A stretch of DNA of 64,000 nucleotides. Origin: Nocardia vaccinii NBRC 15922. GTDB lineage: Bacteria; Actinomycetota; Actinomycetes; Mycobacteriales; Mycobacteriaceae. Position 1 is the stretch's first letter. Every line of letters starts with the position of its first letter. Of the stretch, positions 8,960 through 18,559 are shown one piece after another. A program made the position numbers and the translations under genes. The notes beneath the pieces are model-generated. The model was given only the letters and a program-made list of their open reading frames with translations. It did not search any database and was not told the origin of the DNA. The stretch lies in contig NZ_BDCC01000017.1 of the NCBI RefSeq assembly GCF_001613305.1, positions 186,001-250,000 of the forward strand. Direction: 5' to 3'.

Positions 8960-9832
8960 ATGACGACTATTACCACCGCATCCACAACATCCGCGGCGCA
9001 ACAGGTTCCGGTGCGCCGCCGCCGTAACCGGGCCGGTATCGGCTGGGGCATTCTGGCCTGGGTCGTCGGCATCGGGATGTTCTTCCCGGTGCTGTGGATG
9101 GTGCTCACGGCGTTCAAACAGGAGGGCGACGCCTACACCAACACCCCGAAGCTGTTCTTCGTGCCCACGCTGGACCAGTTCTCGGCGGTGTTCTCCAGCG
9201 GTGTCGGCACGCCGCTGCTCAACTCCGCCTTCGCCACCATCGTCTCCGCGATTCTGGTTCTGGTACTGGGCGTTCCGGCGGCGTTCGCACTGTCGCTGCG
9301 CCCGATCACGCGCACTCGCGACGCGCTGATGTTCTTCATCGGCACCAAGATGCTGCCCATCGTGGCCGCGATCATCCCGCTGTACGTGATCGTGGGCGAT
9401 CTCGGCATGCTGGACAACATCTGGACGCTGGTCATCCTCTACACCGCGATGAATCTGCCGATCGCGGTCTGGATGATGCGCTCGTTCTTCCTGGAGGTGC
9501 CGGGCGAACTGCTCGAGGCGGCCAGCATGGACGGCGCGAGCCTGTGGACCGCGATGCGCGAGGTGATCCTGCCGCTGGTCTCCCCCGGCATCGCCGCCAC
9601 CGCGCTGATCTGCGTGATCTTCTCCTGGAACGAATTCTTCTTCGCGGTCAACCTGACCGCCGTGCAGGCCCAGACCATGCCGGTGTTCCTGGTCGGCTTC
9701 ATCACCGGCGAGGGCCTGTACTGGGCCCGGCTGTCCGCCGCGGCCACCCTGGCCGCCCTGCCCGTCGTCCTGGCCGGTTGGTTCGCACAGAACAAGCTGG
9801 TGCGTGGGCTGTCCTTCGGCGCCATCAAATAA
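8960..9832 (+). CDS. ABC transporter permease, MalG-like
   Basis: This is the second membrane subunit of the carbohydrate importer. The 290-residue protein has six predicted membrane segments, beginning GIGWGILAWVVGIGMFFPVL and including MFFIGTKMLPIVAAIIPLYV. The EAA loop is EAASMDGASLWTAMREVILP near residue 192. The preceding 98 bases include the left end of the IS element, so its native ribosome-binding region may have changed. Expression now depends on read-through of the IS or on a promoter within it. Confidence 0.93.
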   Translation: MTTITTASTTSAAQQVPVRRRRNRAGIGWGILAWVVGIGMFFPVLWMVLTAFKQEGDAYTNTPKLFFVPTLDQFSAVFSSGVGTPLLNSAFATIVSAILVLVLGVPAAFALSLRPITRTRDALMFFIGTKMLPIVAAIIPLYVIVGDLGMLDNIWTLVILYTAMNLPIAVWMMRSFFLEVPGELLEAASMDGASLWTAMREVILPLVSPGIAATALICVIFSWNEFFFAVNLTAVQAQTMPVFLVGFITGEGLYWARLSAAATLAALPVVLAGWFAQNKLVRGLSFGAIK

Positions 9833-9855
9833 GAGCTCGAGTGAGGTAAACGACA

Positions 9856-10968
9856 ATGGCCACCATTCAATACGACAAGGCCTCATGCGTGTACGCGGGC
9901 GCCGAGACGCTCGCGGTCGACTCGCTCGACCTGGACATCGCCGACGGCGAATTCATCGTCCTGGTCGGGCCCTCGGGCTCGGGCAAGTCGACCGCGCTGC
10001 GCATGCTCGCCGGACTCGAGGAGATCGACGGCGGCAGCATCCGCATCGACGGTCACGACATGGTCGGTGTCCCGTCCAAGGACCGCGATATCGCCATGGT
10101 CTTCCAGAACTACGCGCTGTACCCGAACAAGACCGTCGGTGAGAACATGGGTTTCGCGCTCAAGATGATGAAGGTCCCGCTGGCCGAGCGCAAGCGCCGG
10201 GTCGCCGAGGCCGCCGAATTGCTCGGGCTCACACCGTATCTGGATCGCAAACCCGCCAAACTCTCCGGCGGCCAACGCCAGCGCGTCGCGATGGGCCGAG
10301 CCATCGTGCGCGAGCCGCGGGTGTTCTGCATGGACGAGCCCCTCAGCAATCTGGACGCCAAACTGCGCGTGCAGACCCGCACCCAGATCGCGGCACTGCA
10401 ACGTCGCCTGGGCACCACCACGGTCTACGTCACCCACGATCAGGTGGAGGCCATGACGATGGGCGACCGGGTCGCGGTGCTGCGCGACGGCCAACTGCAG
10501 CAGTTCAGCACCCCCGCCACGCTCTACGACCACCCCGCCAACGCTTTCGTCGCCGGATTCATCGGCTCACCATCGATGAATCTGTGCACCGTACCGCTGG
10601 CCGCGGGCGGCGTCGACATCGCCGGGACGACGGTGGAACTGCCGCGCGAACGGATGACCCGTCTCGCCGAGGCCGGGCTGGATTCGGTCACCCTCGGCAT
10701 CCGCCCCGAGCACCTCGAATTGCGCCGCGACGGAACGGGTTTCACCGCTACGGTCGAACTCGTCGAGGAGCTGGGCAGCGAGTCGTATGTGTACACTCGC
10801 ATCCCCGGCGACCCGATCTCCGGACTCGAGGGCACTCCCGTCACCTTCGTGGCCCGCTCGCCGCAGCGCGCCCCGGCCCGTCTCGCCGAATCGATCGCCC
10901 TGCACATCACCGATCCGGGCGCGGTCCACCTGTTCCATCCCGAAACCGGCGACCGCATCGGCGACTGA
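9856..10968 (+). CDS. ABC transporter ATP-binding protein, MalK/UgpC-like
   Basis: This is the motor subunit of the sugar importer. The 370-residue protein has Walker A GPSGSGKST near residue 36, the Q-loop in MVFQNYALYPNKT, the signature LSGGQRQR near residue 135, Walker B VFCMDEPLSNLD and the switch His in VTHDQ. A C-terminal regulatory OB-type domain (residues about 240-370) includes SVTLGIRPEHLEL. It lies 23 bp after the second permease and completes the importer. In actinobacteria such ATPases can serve several importers. Confidence 0.95.
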   Translation: MATIQYDKASCVYAGAETLAVDSLDLDIADGEFIVLVGPSGSGKSTALRMLAGLEEIDGGSIRIDGHDMVGVPSKDRDIAMVFQNYALYPNKTVGENMGFALKMMKVPLAERKRRVAEAAELLGLTPYLDRKPAKLSGGQRQRVAMGRAIVREPRVFCMDEPLSNLDAKLRVQTRTQIAALQRRLGTTTVYVTHDQVEAMTMGDRVAVLRDGQLQQFSTPATLYDHPANAFVAGFIGSPSMNLCTVPLAAGGVDIAGTTVELPRERMTRLAEAGLDSVTLGIRPEHLELRRDGTGFTATVELVEELGSESYVYTRIPGDPISGLEGTPVTFVARSPQRAPARLAESIALHITDPGAVHLFHPETGDRIGD

Positions 10969-11106
10969 CCACATCAGCCCGATCAATTTCCGCCCCGCGT
11001 CGTGTCGCCGACGAATGTCGGTCCGGCGCGGGGCGCAGCGCTCCGTTCACGCCACTCGTAGCCCGCTCACAGCAAACCTCGAGGTGGACCACCGAGAATT
11101 ACCGCC

Positions 11107-12588
11107 GTGTTTCCTGTGCAGACGGACGTCACGACAACGCCCACCCCGACACCGGCCGGAGTGGCCCCGCCTCCGGCTCCCGCGATGCCGTCGGCGAAGC
11201 TCAATCCCAGCGAGATGAATTTCCACCACGGGGTGTCACTGCTGCACGGGTGGTTGCCGCTGACCATCGAGATCATCGCGATCGTCTTGCTGCTCATCGC
11301 GATTGTCCGGCTCACCCGGCGCTGGTGGCTGATCCGGATCCCGATCGCGGTGGCACTCGGCGTCGCGGGTGCGCTGGGCGCGTGGGCGTATACGAACGAT
11401 CAGGGGCTCGCCTCGGATCCCGCCCCGGTTCTGCTGTGGATCTGCGTGGGCGCGATGGTCGCGGCGCTGGTGGTCGTGGTCGTCGGCTGGCCGGGTGCGC
11501 GCTGGTGGCAGCGGGTGGCGGCCATCCTCGCGCTGCCGTTCGCGATCGCCAGCACCGGGGTGGTGCTCAATCAGTGGGTCGGCTACTACCCGACCGCGCA
11601 ATCGGCGTGGAGCGCGCTCACCGCCGGACCGCTACCGCACCAGACCAGTATGGACGCGCTCGCGGGCATGCGCGGCACCGATCCGAAGACCGGCGTCGTC
11701 GTGCCGGTGGACATCCCGGGCAACGCCAGCGGCTTCAAGCACCGCACCGAATACGTCTACCTGCCCCCGGCCTGGTTCGCCGGGAAAACCCCGCCGTCCC
11801 TGCCCGTGGTGATGATGATCGGCGGCGAGTTCAACACCCCGGGTGACTGGCTGCGCAGCGGGCAGATCATGCCGGATATCGACAAGTTCACCGCGGCGAA
11901 CAGCGGCCGGGCGCCGATCCTGGTCTTCGTCGACTCGAGCGGCAGTTTCAACAACGACACCGAATGCGTCAACGGGCCGCGCGGCAATGCGGCCGACCAT
12001 CTGACCAGGGACGTCATCCCGTACGTGGAATCGAAGTTCGACGCGTCCGCCGATCCGGCGCGCTGGGCGGTGGTCGGCTGGTCCATGGGCGGCACCTGCG
12101 CGGTGGATCTGACGGTCATGCATCCGGAGCTGTTCCACACTTTCGTCGATATCGCCGGTGACGCCGGACCCGATTCGGGCACCAAGGCGCAGACCGTCCA
12201 ACGTCTCTACGGCGGCAGCACCGCGCAGTGGGAACACTTCGATCCGGTCACGGTGATGGACAAGCACGGCCCTTACACCGGGGTCGCGGGTCTGTTCGAC
12301 GATCTGACCGCTCCGCAGCACAACGGCAGGGGCGGCATGCCCAAGGGCTTCAAGATGCCGAAGGTGCGCGAGGATCAGATCGGCAAGGGCGGACAGGACG
12401 CGTTCGAGGGGTCGAGTGAGGTAGGCGCGGCCGAGAAGTTGTGTGCCACAGGTAAGAAGGTCGGCATCGACTGCACCATTCACACCACTCGGGGCGGGCA
12501 CACCTGGCAGTTCGCCTCTGCCGCGTTCAGCTCCTCACTGGCCTGGGTGAGCGCGCGGGTCGGCCTGCCGGTACCGGCGAGCACCTGA
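11107..12588 (+). CDS. Membrane-anchored esterase, antigen-85-like alpha/beta hydrolase
   Basis: The 493-residue protein combines an N-terminal membrane module with an exported hydrolase. After a Pro/Thr-rich start there are about four membrane helices (LPLTIEIIAIVLLLIAIV, IPIAVALGVAGALGAWAY, VLLWICVGAMVAALVVVVV and IPF-type VAAILALPFAIASTGVV). The hydrolase domain from about residue 180 has LPVVMMIGGEF, the nucleophile elbow GWSMGG and a late GGHTWQF that would carry the catalytic His. It starts at a GTG. Substrate is not shown; trehalose or acyl esters of the cell envelope are plausible from the family. Confidence 0.85.
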   Translation: MFPVQTDVTTTPTPTPAGVAPPPAPAMPSAKLNPSEMNFHHGVSLLHGWLPLTIEIIAIVLLLIAIVRLTRRWWLIRIPIAVALGVAGALGAWAYTNDQGLASDPAPVLLWICVGAMVAALVVVVVGWPGARWWQRVAAILALPFAIASTGVVLNQWVGYYPTAQSAWSALTAGPLPHQTSMDALAGMRGTDPKTGVVVPVDIPGNASGFKHRTEYVYLPPAWFAGKTPPSLPVVMMIGGEFNTPGDWLRSGQIMPDIDKFTAANSGRAPILVFVDSSGSFNNDTECVNGPRGNAADHLTRDVIPYVESKFDASADPARWAVVGWSMGGTCAVDLTVMHPELFHTFVDIAGDAGPDSGTKAQTVQRLYGGSTAQWEHFDPVTVMDKHGPYTGVAGLFDDLTAPQHNGRGGMPKGFKMPKVREDQIGKGGQDAFEGSSEVGAAEKLCATGKKVGIDCTIHTTRGGHTWQFASAAFSSSLAWVSARVGLPVPAST

Positions 12589-12644
12589 GTATCGAGAGAT
12601 GCCCCCGGGGTGAGCGTACCTTGCTCACCCGGAATTTCTGTCGC

Positions 12645-12925
12645 TCAACCGAGTTCGCGATACTCCGCGGGCGGCTCGGCCAGTTCCGGATGCTCGTGTG
12701 CGTACCGCTCACCGTGAATCCGCGCCATCGCCCAATGCCATGCCTCGTCGTGGAAGATCAGCCCTCGATACGGTGCGTCGGGCTGCTCGTACGGATACCG
12801 TCGCACCGCACTCGATTCCGCCTCCACTGCGCCATTCCCCCGTACCGCCGCATCACCCAGGCGAAACGATGACGCTCACCCCACAGATTTTCGAGGTACT
12901 CGTCTTCGCGCCAATCCCGATCCAC
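12645..12925 (-). pseudogene. Small conserved-looking protein gene split by a one-base frameshift
   Basis: A frame opening at the GTG at 12925 reads VDRDWREDEYLENLWGERHR and FAWVMRRYGGMA, then loses coherence. The next frame continues with EAESSAVRRYPYEQPDAPYR, GLIFHDEAWHWAMARIHGER and ends PPAEYRELG at 12645. The total of 281 bp is one base short of 94 codons, and the two halves read as one compositionally uniform acidic protein. The break lies at about 12826-12836. I cannot name the family. Either this is a real decay or a missing base in the sequence; the downstream part alone could be a 60-residue protein. Confidence 0.55.
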
Positions 12926-12989
12926 TCGCGCAGGGTAAACCCGATCTGATCACACGACCACTCGAACGGACCGGCATCCGGACACATTT

Positions 12990-13015
12990 CATTACTTGAC
13001 GCCCGGTAAGTAATG
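12990..13015. promoter_or_regulatory. Perfect 8-bp inverted repeat upstream of the MutS-like pair
   Basis: CATTACTT at 12990-12997 and AAGTAATG at 13008-13015 form a perfect inverted repeat with a 10-bp centre, ending 71 bp before the first MutS-like start. The spacing and TTAC/GTAA arms resemble operators of TetR-family regulators. The surrounding 30 bp are notably AT-rich, as expected for a promoter region. Confidence 0.6.
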
Positions 13016-13086
13016 CTCTTAGCCTTCGATAGCGAGGGGACCGTGCGAACCGCCCGGCTCACCGATATCGCACGTGGGGAGGCGAA

Positions 13087-14604
13087 GTGCAGGAGTTCAG
13101 CATCGTCCGGCCGGATCCGGCCGTGGTCGAGGTCGATCGCACGGCGCGCGCCGATCTCAATATCGACCAGGTGCTGGCCACCGTGCTGCGCGGTGATACC
13201 GAATACGACCTCGGCCCGTTGTATCTGCGGCCGGTTCGCGATCCGGATACGGTCGCCTATCGACGCGAGGTGTTCGCCGACCTCGACGACCTGCCGTTGC
13301 GCGCGGCCTTCCACGAATTCGCGTCCGGTATGCGGGCGATTCGCCGCGCACTCGCGCAAAGTGCTCGCCTGGAGCAGCCGCACCAACTCCGGCGTTGGCA
13401 TCTCGATGCCGCCGAGAACTACTTGCTGATTCTCACGCGGCTGTCCGAGGAAGTCTCCGGCCTGCCGATTCGCTCCCGCGGGCTGCGCGAATGGCGCGAA
13501 CTGCTCGGCCGACACCTTCGCGAACCACGGATCACCGCGCTCGCCGAGGCGATACGACAGGTCCGCGCGGAATTGGACACGGTCCGTTACAGCCTTCGGA
13601 TCGTGGGCCGGACCATCGAGGTCGGATTCGACGAGGGCGCAGCGGATTACAGCACCTCGATCGCGAAACTTTTCGCGCGCTTCGGATGCGCCGCGCCTGC
13701 CACATCGCCGCCTCGAGCGCAGTGGGCCGATATGAATCAGACCGAGGAGCAGATCCTGCGGGAGGTCGCACAGCTGCATCCCGGACCGTTCGCGCGACTC
13801 GAGCAATTCTGCATCGACCATCCGGACTTCCTCGATCCGGTGGTGATGCGGTTCGATCGCGAAATCCAGTTCTATCTGGTCTATCTCGCATTCGGCCGCA
13901 ACCTCGCCGCCCAGGGACATCCGCTGTGCCTGGCCGAGACGGCGGCGCCCGGCGAGGAAGTGTATGCCCGCGGCACCTTCGATCTCGCACTCGCCACCCG
14001 GCCACGTCGCGCGAACAGTCTGGTGTGCAACGACTTCCGGCTGTGCAGCCCGGAACGAGTGCTGGTCGTGACCGGCCCGAACCAGGGCGGGAAGACCACC
14101 TTCGCCCGAATGTTCGGGCAGCTGCTGTATTTCGCCGCACTCGGCTGCCCGGTTCCGGCCCGCGCCGCACGCCTGCCCCTGCCGGACGCGATCTTCACCC
14201 ACTTCGAACATGCCGAGGATCCCGGCGATCCGGACGGCCGGCTACTCGGCGAACTCACCCGGATGCGTGAGACGCTCGACCGCGTCACCGCCGACAGCGT
14301 GATCGTGATGAACGAAAGTTTCAGTTCCACAAGCACATCCGATGCGGTCCGGATCGGCGGCGATATCCTCGGGCGGATCATCGGCCGGGGCGCGCTCGCG
14401 CTGTGGGTCACCTTCTTCGAGGAATTGTCCCGCGCCTCATCGCCGGTGGTGAGTATGGTCGCGGTCACCGAATCGGACGACGACACCGCCCGGCGCACTT
14501 TCCGCATCGAGCGAAGACCGCCCGACGGACAACTCCATGCGGTCGAGCTCGCCGGCCGCCACGGGCTGACCTACGACCGAGTGACCGCGAGGATCCGACG
14601 ATGA
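13087..14604 (+). CDS. MutS-like ATPase (MutS domain V protein), first of a pair
   Basis: The 505-residue protein has a helical lever-like region followed by a MutS-type ABC ATPase, but no mismatch-recognition domain I. Walker A is GPNQGGKTT near residue 329. The Walker B region reads VIVMNESFSSTSTSD near residue 405, with Asn where canonical MutS has Asp before the catalytic Glu. The GTG start at 13087 has GGGGAGGCGAA just upstream. Its TGA overlaps the ATG of the next gene, so the two are co-translated and probably form a heterodimer. Function is unknown; it is not classical mismatch repair, which most actinobacteria lack. Confidence 0.85.
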   Translation: MQEFSIVRPDPAVVEVDRTARADLNIDQVLATVLRGDTEYDLGPLYLRPVRDPDTVAYRREVFADLDDLPLRAAFHEFASGMRAIRRALAQSARLEQPHQLRRWHLDAAENYLLILTRLSEEVSGLPIRSRGLREWRELLGRHLREPRITALAEAIRQVRAELDTVRYSLRIVGRTIEVGFDEGAADYSTSIAKLFARFGCAAPATSPPRAQWADMNQTEEQILREVAQLHPGPFARLEQFCIDHPDFLDPVVMRFDREIQFYLVYLAFGRNLAAQGHPLCLAETAAPGEEVYARGTFDLALATRPRRANSLVCNDFRLCSPERVLVVTGPNQGGKTTFARMFGQLLYFAALGCPVPARAARLPLPDAIFTHFEHAEDPGDPDGRLLGELTRMRETLDRVTADSVIVMNESFSSTSTSDAVRIGGDILGRIIGRGALALWVTFFEELSRASSPVVSMVAVTESDDDTARRTFRIERRPPDGQLHAVELAGRHGLTYDRVTARIRR

Positions 14605-16121
14605 GGCTCGCTCTACTGCAACCGGCCGACGTCACGGTCCGGACCATCACCATCGAACAGCGCACCCTCGCGGATCTCGGCCTGAACGCGCTCTGCGCCA
14701 TCACGGCCCACGACGACGAGCACGGCGAGGACCCCGCCATCGCCGAGGCGGTGCGGGCGGTGCTGTCCGCGAGCATCACCGATCCCGAGGTGATCCGTTA
14801 CCGCCATGCCGTGCTCGCCGACTGCTGCGCCCACCCCTCGGCGGTTCGCGAGCTCTACCGGACCGCCACGGAGGCGACTCGAGTCAGACGATGGAAGGTC
14901 GGACCGCGACATCGCCCGAACGGCAAGCTGCTGCTCGCCCTGGAGCCGCTGCGAGAACTGCTCGGCTGCCTGCGCGAACTGCGGGCGGCGTGCGCGCGTC
15001 ATGCGGCGTCATTCGAGTCCGCCGGGTTCGCCGATCTGGCCGCGACGGTCGCCACGGAACTCGACGAGCGGTATCTCGCGTCGGTCGAACAGGAGCTCGC
15101 CGCACTGGATTTCGAGAACGGTCTGCACTTCACCGCAGGCCTGGGCCCCGGCAACAAGACCGCCGGGATTCGCCTGCACCCGCCCATCCGCCGACGCCGC
15201 TTCGGTCTCGACCGCCGCACCGGACGCGCGTTCGAAGCCATCGATGATCCGGAAACCGAATCCGATCCCGTTGTCCAGCTACAGAATCCGGCATTGCAGA
15301 TCATCGCCGACGTGGTCGGCGACGCCGCCGACCAGGTGCAGGATTTCTTCGCCCGGCTGCGCACCCAACTGGCGTTCTACCTGGGCTGCGTGAACCTGCG
15401 TCGCAGACTGATCCGGGATCGCGTGCCCATCTGCCTGCCGACCGTCCACCCCGCCGGCGCACCGCGCCTGCGCGGCACCGGATTACGCGATATCGGGATG
15501 TGCCTGGCCGGCGGGCGTGCGGTCGTGGGCAACGATCTCGACGCCGACGGCCGCTCGCTCATCATCGTCACCGGAGCCAACAACGGCGGCAAGTCCACGC
15601 TCCTGCGCGCGGTCGGGGCAGCCCAGTTGATGGCGCACGCCGGGATGTTCGTCGCCGCGGAGAGTTTCGAAACCGGCCTGCACGGCGGAATATTCACCCA
15701 TTTCGCCGCCGACGAGGATCGCACCATGTCGCACGGCAAACTGGTCGAGGAACTGGTCCGGATGAGCGAACTCGTCGACCGCATGTCCCCCGATTCACTC
15801 CTGCTGTGCAACGAATCCTTCGCCTCCACCGGCGCCCGCGATGCCGAACAGATAGCCGAACCACTCCTGAACGCCCTCCTGGACACCGGCGTCCGCATCG
15901 TCTTCGTCACCCATCTCACCGAATTCGCCTGCCGCCGAGCCGCATCGGCCCATCCCACCGACCTGTTCCTGCGCGCCGAACGCCTCCCCGACGGCACCCG
16001 CACCTACCACCTCGTCCCCGGCTCCCCCGAATCCGGCAGCCACGCCGACGACATCTTCCACAAGGTCTTCGGTCGCATGCCACTACCCCTGCCACCCAGC
16101 CCCGTCACCTCGACCGAGTAG
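14601..16121 (+). CDS. MutS-like ATPase, second of a pair
   Basis: The 506-residue protein is a diverged paralogue of its neighbour with the same plan. Walker A is GANNGGKST near residue 324, the Walker B region reads SLLLCNESFASTGARD near residue 400, and a following VFVTHLTEFA fits the MutS H-motif. Domain I and a C-terminal Smr nuclease domain are absent, which sets it apart from MutS1 and MutS2. The ATG at 14601 overlaps the upstream stop. The pairing of two different subunits with NES-type Walker B suggests an obligate heterodimer. What it acts on cannot be told from the sequence. Confidence 0.85.
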   Translation: MRLALLQPADVTVRTITIEQRTLADLGLNALCAITAHDDEHGEDPAIAEAVRAVLSASITDPEVIRYRHAVLADCCAHPSAVRELYRTATEATRVRRWKVGPRHRPNGKLLLALEPLRELLGCLRELRAACARHAASFESAGFADLAATVATELDERYLASVEQELAALDFENGLHFTAGLGPGNKTAGIRLHPPIRRRRFGLDRRTGRAFEAIDDPETESDPVVQLQNPALQIIADVVGDAADQVQDFFARLRTQLAFYLGCVNLRRRLIRDRVPICLPTVHPAGAPRLRGTGLRDIGMCLAGGRAVVGNDLDADGRSLIIVTGANNGGKSTLLRAVGAAQLMAHAGMFVAAESFETGLHGGIFTHFAADEDRTMSHGKLVEELVRMSELVDRMSPDSLLLCNESFASTGARDAEQIAEPLLNALLDTGVRIVFVTHLTEFACRRAASAHPTDLFLRAERLPDGTRTYHLVPGSPESGSHADDIFHKVFGRMPLPLPPSPVTSTE

Positions 16122-16197
16122 CTCAACGCCGGACGACGTCCGGTCCACACAACGCCGCGAAGACCGGTATCGGCGGTGAACCGAAGAAGTACCGATC

Positions 16198-17139
16198 TCA
16201 GAACTGCGGCGTACTCCCCTGTGCCGCAATATCTGTCGCGGGCGGTGCACTGAACTGCTGCCCGGCGTGCGGGTATCCACGATCGGAGGCCACGGGCTCA
16301 CCGCCGCCCGGCGACATCCCCGGTTGCGGCATTGCTTGCTGAGCCATCGACGCGGGCGGCGGCGCTTGCGGCGGCATTCCCGGCTGCGCAAGCGCACCTG
16401 GCGGACCTGGCTGCTGCACAATAGTTTCCGGGGCGATCCCCTGCTGTGGCAGACCGGGCTGCGGCATCCCCGGATATTGCATGGGAACATGCGCAGCGCC
16501 CTGGTACGGCACAGCGCCCTGCACCATAGCCGGTTGTGGCATGCCGAAATGCGGCACCAGTTGCGGCGCTGGCCCTTGCGGCGCGAACGGCCGGCCGCGC
16601 CTTGCGGCCGACGGCGCGGCGAGCCCGGCGGACCGGTTCCCGATCACTATCGCGACAAGCGCGACCAGCGCTGCCACGAAATCGGGGATGAGCATCCAGT
16701 TCAGTCGGATCGAGTACACCTGGGCCGCCGCGAGCACCGCGATGGATTGGAAGCAGAACATTCCCCCGATACCGAGCGTTGCCACCGTCCGCGCCGTTGG
16801 CGAGCGATGCCCCGAGGTCATCAGCAAGATCGCACCGACGATGGTCGCCAGCTGACAGATCAACAGCGCATAGTCGCCGCTGCCGAGAAACAGGTGGGTC
16901 CTGGGGATGTAGAACCAGATCAGATTGCCCTCCAGGCAGGACAGCAGGATCTGAACCGCCACCGTGAGGATCGCCGCGATGCCGGCCACCAGATCGATCG
17001 GCGACCGCCGAGGCCCCTGCGCCGGAACCACCCCGGGAGGTACTTGCGCCCACCCCGCACCCGGCTGTCCGGGCCAACCCGGACCACCCGGAGTCGGATA
17101 CCGAACCGGCGGAACCCCCGCCGGATACTGATTCACCAT
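16198..17139 (-). CDS. Hypothetical four-helix membrane protein with Pro/Gln/Met-rich tail
   Basis: I do not recognise a family. The 313-residue protein starts at the ATG at 17139 behind a GGGGAG ribosome-binding site. It has a Pro/Gly-rich N-terminal 50 residues (repeats of PGGPGWPGQPG type), four membrane helices between residues about 55 and 180, and a long disordered C-terminus of MPQPG/MPQQ-type repeats. This layout is common in uncharacterised Nocardia membrane proteins. It converges with the MutS-like pair and its start faces the truncated channel gene. Confidence 0.7.
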   Translation of the reverse strand: MVNQYPAGVPPVRYPTPGGPGWPGQPGAGWAQVPPGVVPAQGPRRSPIDLVAGIAAILTVAVQILLSCLEGNLIWFYIPRTHLFLGSGDYALLICQLATIVGAILLMTSGHRSPTARTVATLGIGGMFCFQSIAVLAAAQVYSIRLNWMLIPDFVAALVALVAIVIGNRSAGLAAPSAARRGRPFAPQGPAPQLVPHFGMPQPAMVQGAVPYQGAAHVPMQYPGMPQPGLPQQGIAPETIVQQPGPPGALAQPGMPPQAPPPASMAQQAMPQPGMSPGGGEPVASDRGYPHAGQQFSAPPATDIAAQGSTPQF

Positions 17140-17272
17140 CTGCAACTCCCCTGAACAGAATTCGAACCGGAATAGCATACCCGTCCAACCGATTCCCGCG
17201 TGCCGCCCCACCAGCGGACGCGTCCCGCACCGCACCGCCGCGACACTCGAGCACGGTACGACGTCGAAGTTC

Positions 17273-17614
17273 TTGTCCGACAACGTCTATACGCTGGTCA
17301 CGGCGGCGGTGACTTTCGCGGTGATCGGGGTGTTCTGGCGCGAGCACCACCAACTGTTCGAGCGCGCGACCGGGTACACCCCGCGGCTGGTGCGGGCGAA
17401 TCTGTTCTGGCTGCTCGGGATCGCGGCGCTGCCACTGGCGACGGTCCTCGACGAGTTCACCCATCGGGACCGGCTGGCGATCGGAATCTACCTGGGCGTA
17501 ATCACATACACGATGGTGATGCAGCGGATCGAGGAGTCGCTGCTGCTACTGGCGGTCACGGGGCCGCTCGAGGCGTTCGCGCAGGAGCGCCTGCGCTCGG
17601 GTCGCGCTGCCTGA
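17273..17614 (+). pseudogene. N-terminally truncated TMEM175/DUF1211-like channel
   Basis: The 113-residue frame opens at a TTG and corresponds to the middle and end of a bacterial TMEM175-type potassium channel: TAAVTFAVIGVFWREHHQLF, then ANLFWLLGIAALPLATVL and later helices. The first helix, which carries the filter motif (F-S-D-G in the family), is missing, and upstream sequence does not encode it in any frame. Without that helix the channel should not conduct. It could still be translated, but I read it as a remnant. It ends 58 bp from the convergent yebC stop. Confidence 0.6.
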
Positions 17615-17672
17615 TCGAAAACCGAAGGCCGTCCACAGCATTCGCTGCGGGCGGCCTTCGGTCGAGACAGGA

Positions 17673-18425
17673 TTACGCGTCGAGTTCGGCGAGCACCTCG
17701 TCGCTCACGTCCACATTGGTGTAGACGTTCTGCACATCGTCACTGTCCTCGAGGGCATCGACGAGTTTGAACACCTTGCGGGCCGCCTCGGCGTCGACTG
17801 CGACCGAAACCGACGGCTGGAAACCCGATTCGGCCGAATCGTATTCGATCTCCGCTTCCTGCAACGCGGTACGCACCGCGACCAGATCACCGGGCTCGCT
17901 GATCACCTCGAAGGAATCGCCCAGGTCGTTGACCTCCTCGGCGCCGGCGTCGAGCACGGCCATCAGGACGTCGTCCTCGCTCAGGCCGTTCTTCTCCAGC
18001 GTGATCACACCCTTGCGGTGGAACAGATACGCCACCGAACCGGGATCGGCCATATTGCCGCCGTTGCGGGTCATCGCCACGCGCACCTCACCGGCGGCGC
18101 GGTTGCGGTTGTCGGTGAGGCACTCGATCAGCACGGCGACGCCGTTCGGGCCGTAACCCTCGTACGTGATGGTCTGCCAATCCGCGCCGCCGGCCTCTTC
18201 ACCGCTGCCGCGCTTGCGGGCGCGCTCGATGTTGTCGTTCGGGACCGAGGACTTCTTCGCCTTCTGGATGGCGTCGTACAGAGTCGGGTTTCCTCCAGGG
18301 TCCCCACCACCCGTACGCGCCGCGACCTCGATGTTCTTGATCAGCTTGGCGAACATCTTGCCGCGCTTGGCATCGATCACGGCCTTCTTGTGCTTGGTGG
18401 TGGCCCATTTGGAGTGGCCGCTCAT
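17673..18425 (-). CDS. yebC: YebC/PmpR-family protein
   Basis: YebC proteins were long annotated as transcriptional regulators and are now also linked to translation of difficult peptide stretches. The 250-residue protein begins [20 protein letters not shown], the family signature, and contains [19 protein letters not shown] and the conserved [20 protein letters not shown]. Length is typical. It follows pdxT in the same order as in mycobacteria, where yebC lies next to pdxT and upstream of the ruvC region. Confidence 0.96.
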   Translation of the reverse strand: MSGHSKWATTKHKKAVIDAKRGKMFAKLIKNIEVAARTGGGDPGGNPTLYDAIQKAKKSSVPNDNIERARKRGSGEEAGGADWQTITYEGYGPNGVAVLIECLTDNRNRAAGEVRVAMTRNGGNMADPGSVAYLFHRKGVITLEKNGLSEDDVLMAVLDAGAEEVNDLGDSFEVISEPGDLVAVRTALQEAEIEYDSAESGFQPSVSVAVDAEAARKVFKLVDALEDSDDVQNVYTNVDVSDEVLAELDA

Positions 18426-18559
18426 TCCCCTACTTCCTTCACGTCGGTGTGCTCGAGATTCGCGCAGATAACTGTGTCAGTCTACTGCGCGGTGTCTCAG
18501 GTCATACCGGACGCCCGCTCTCGCCCCGCGGGGGCGTGCGCGGCGCCCGGACGGGCGGT

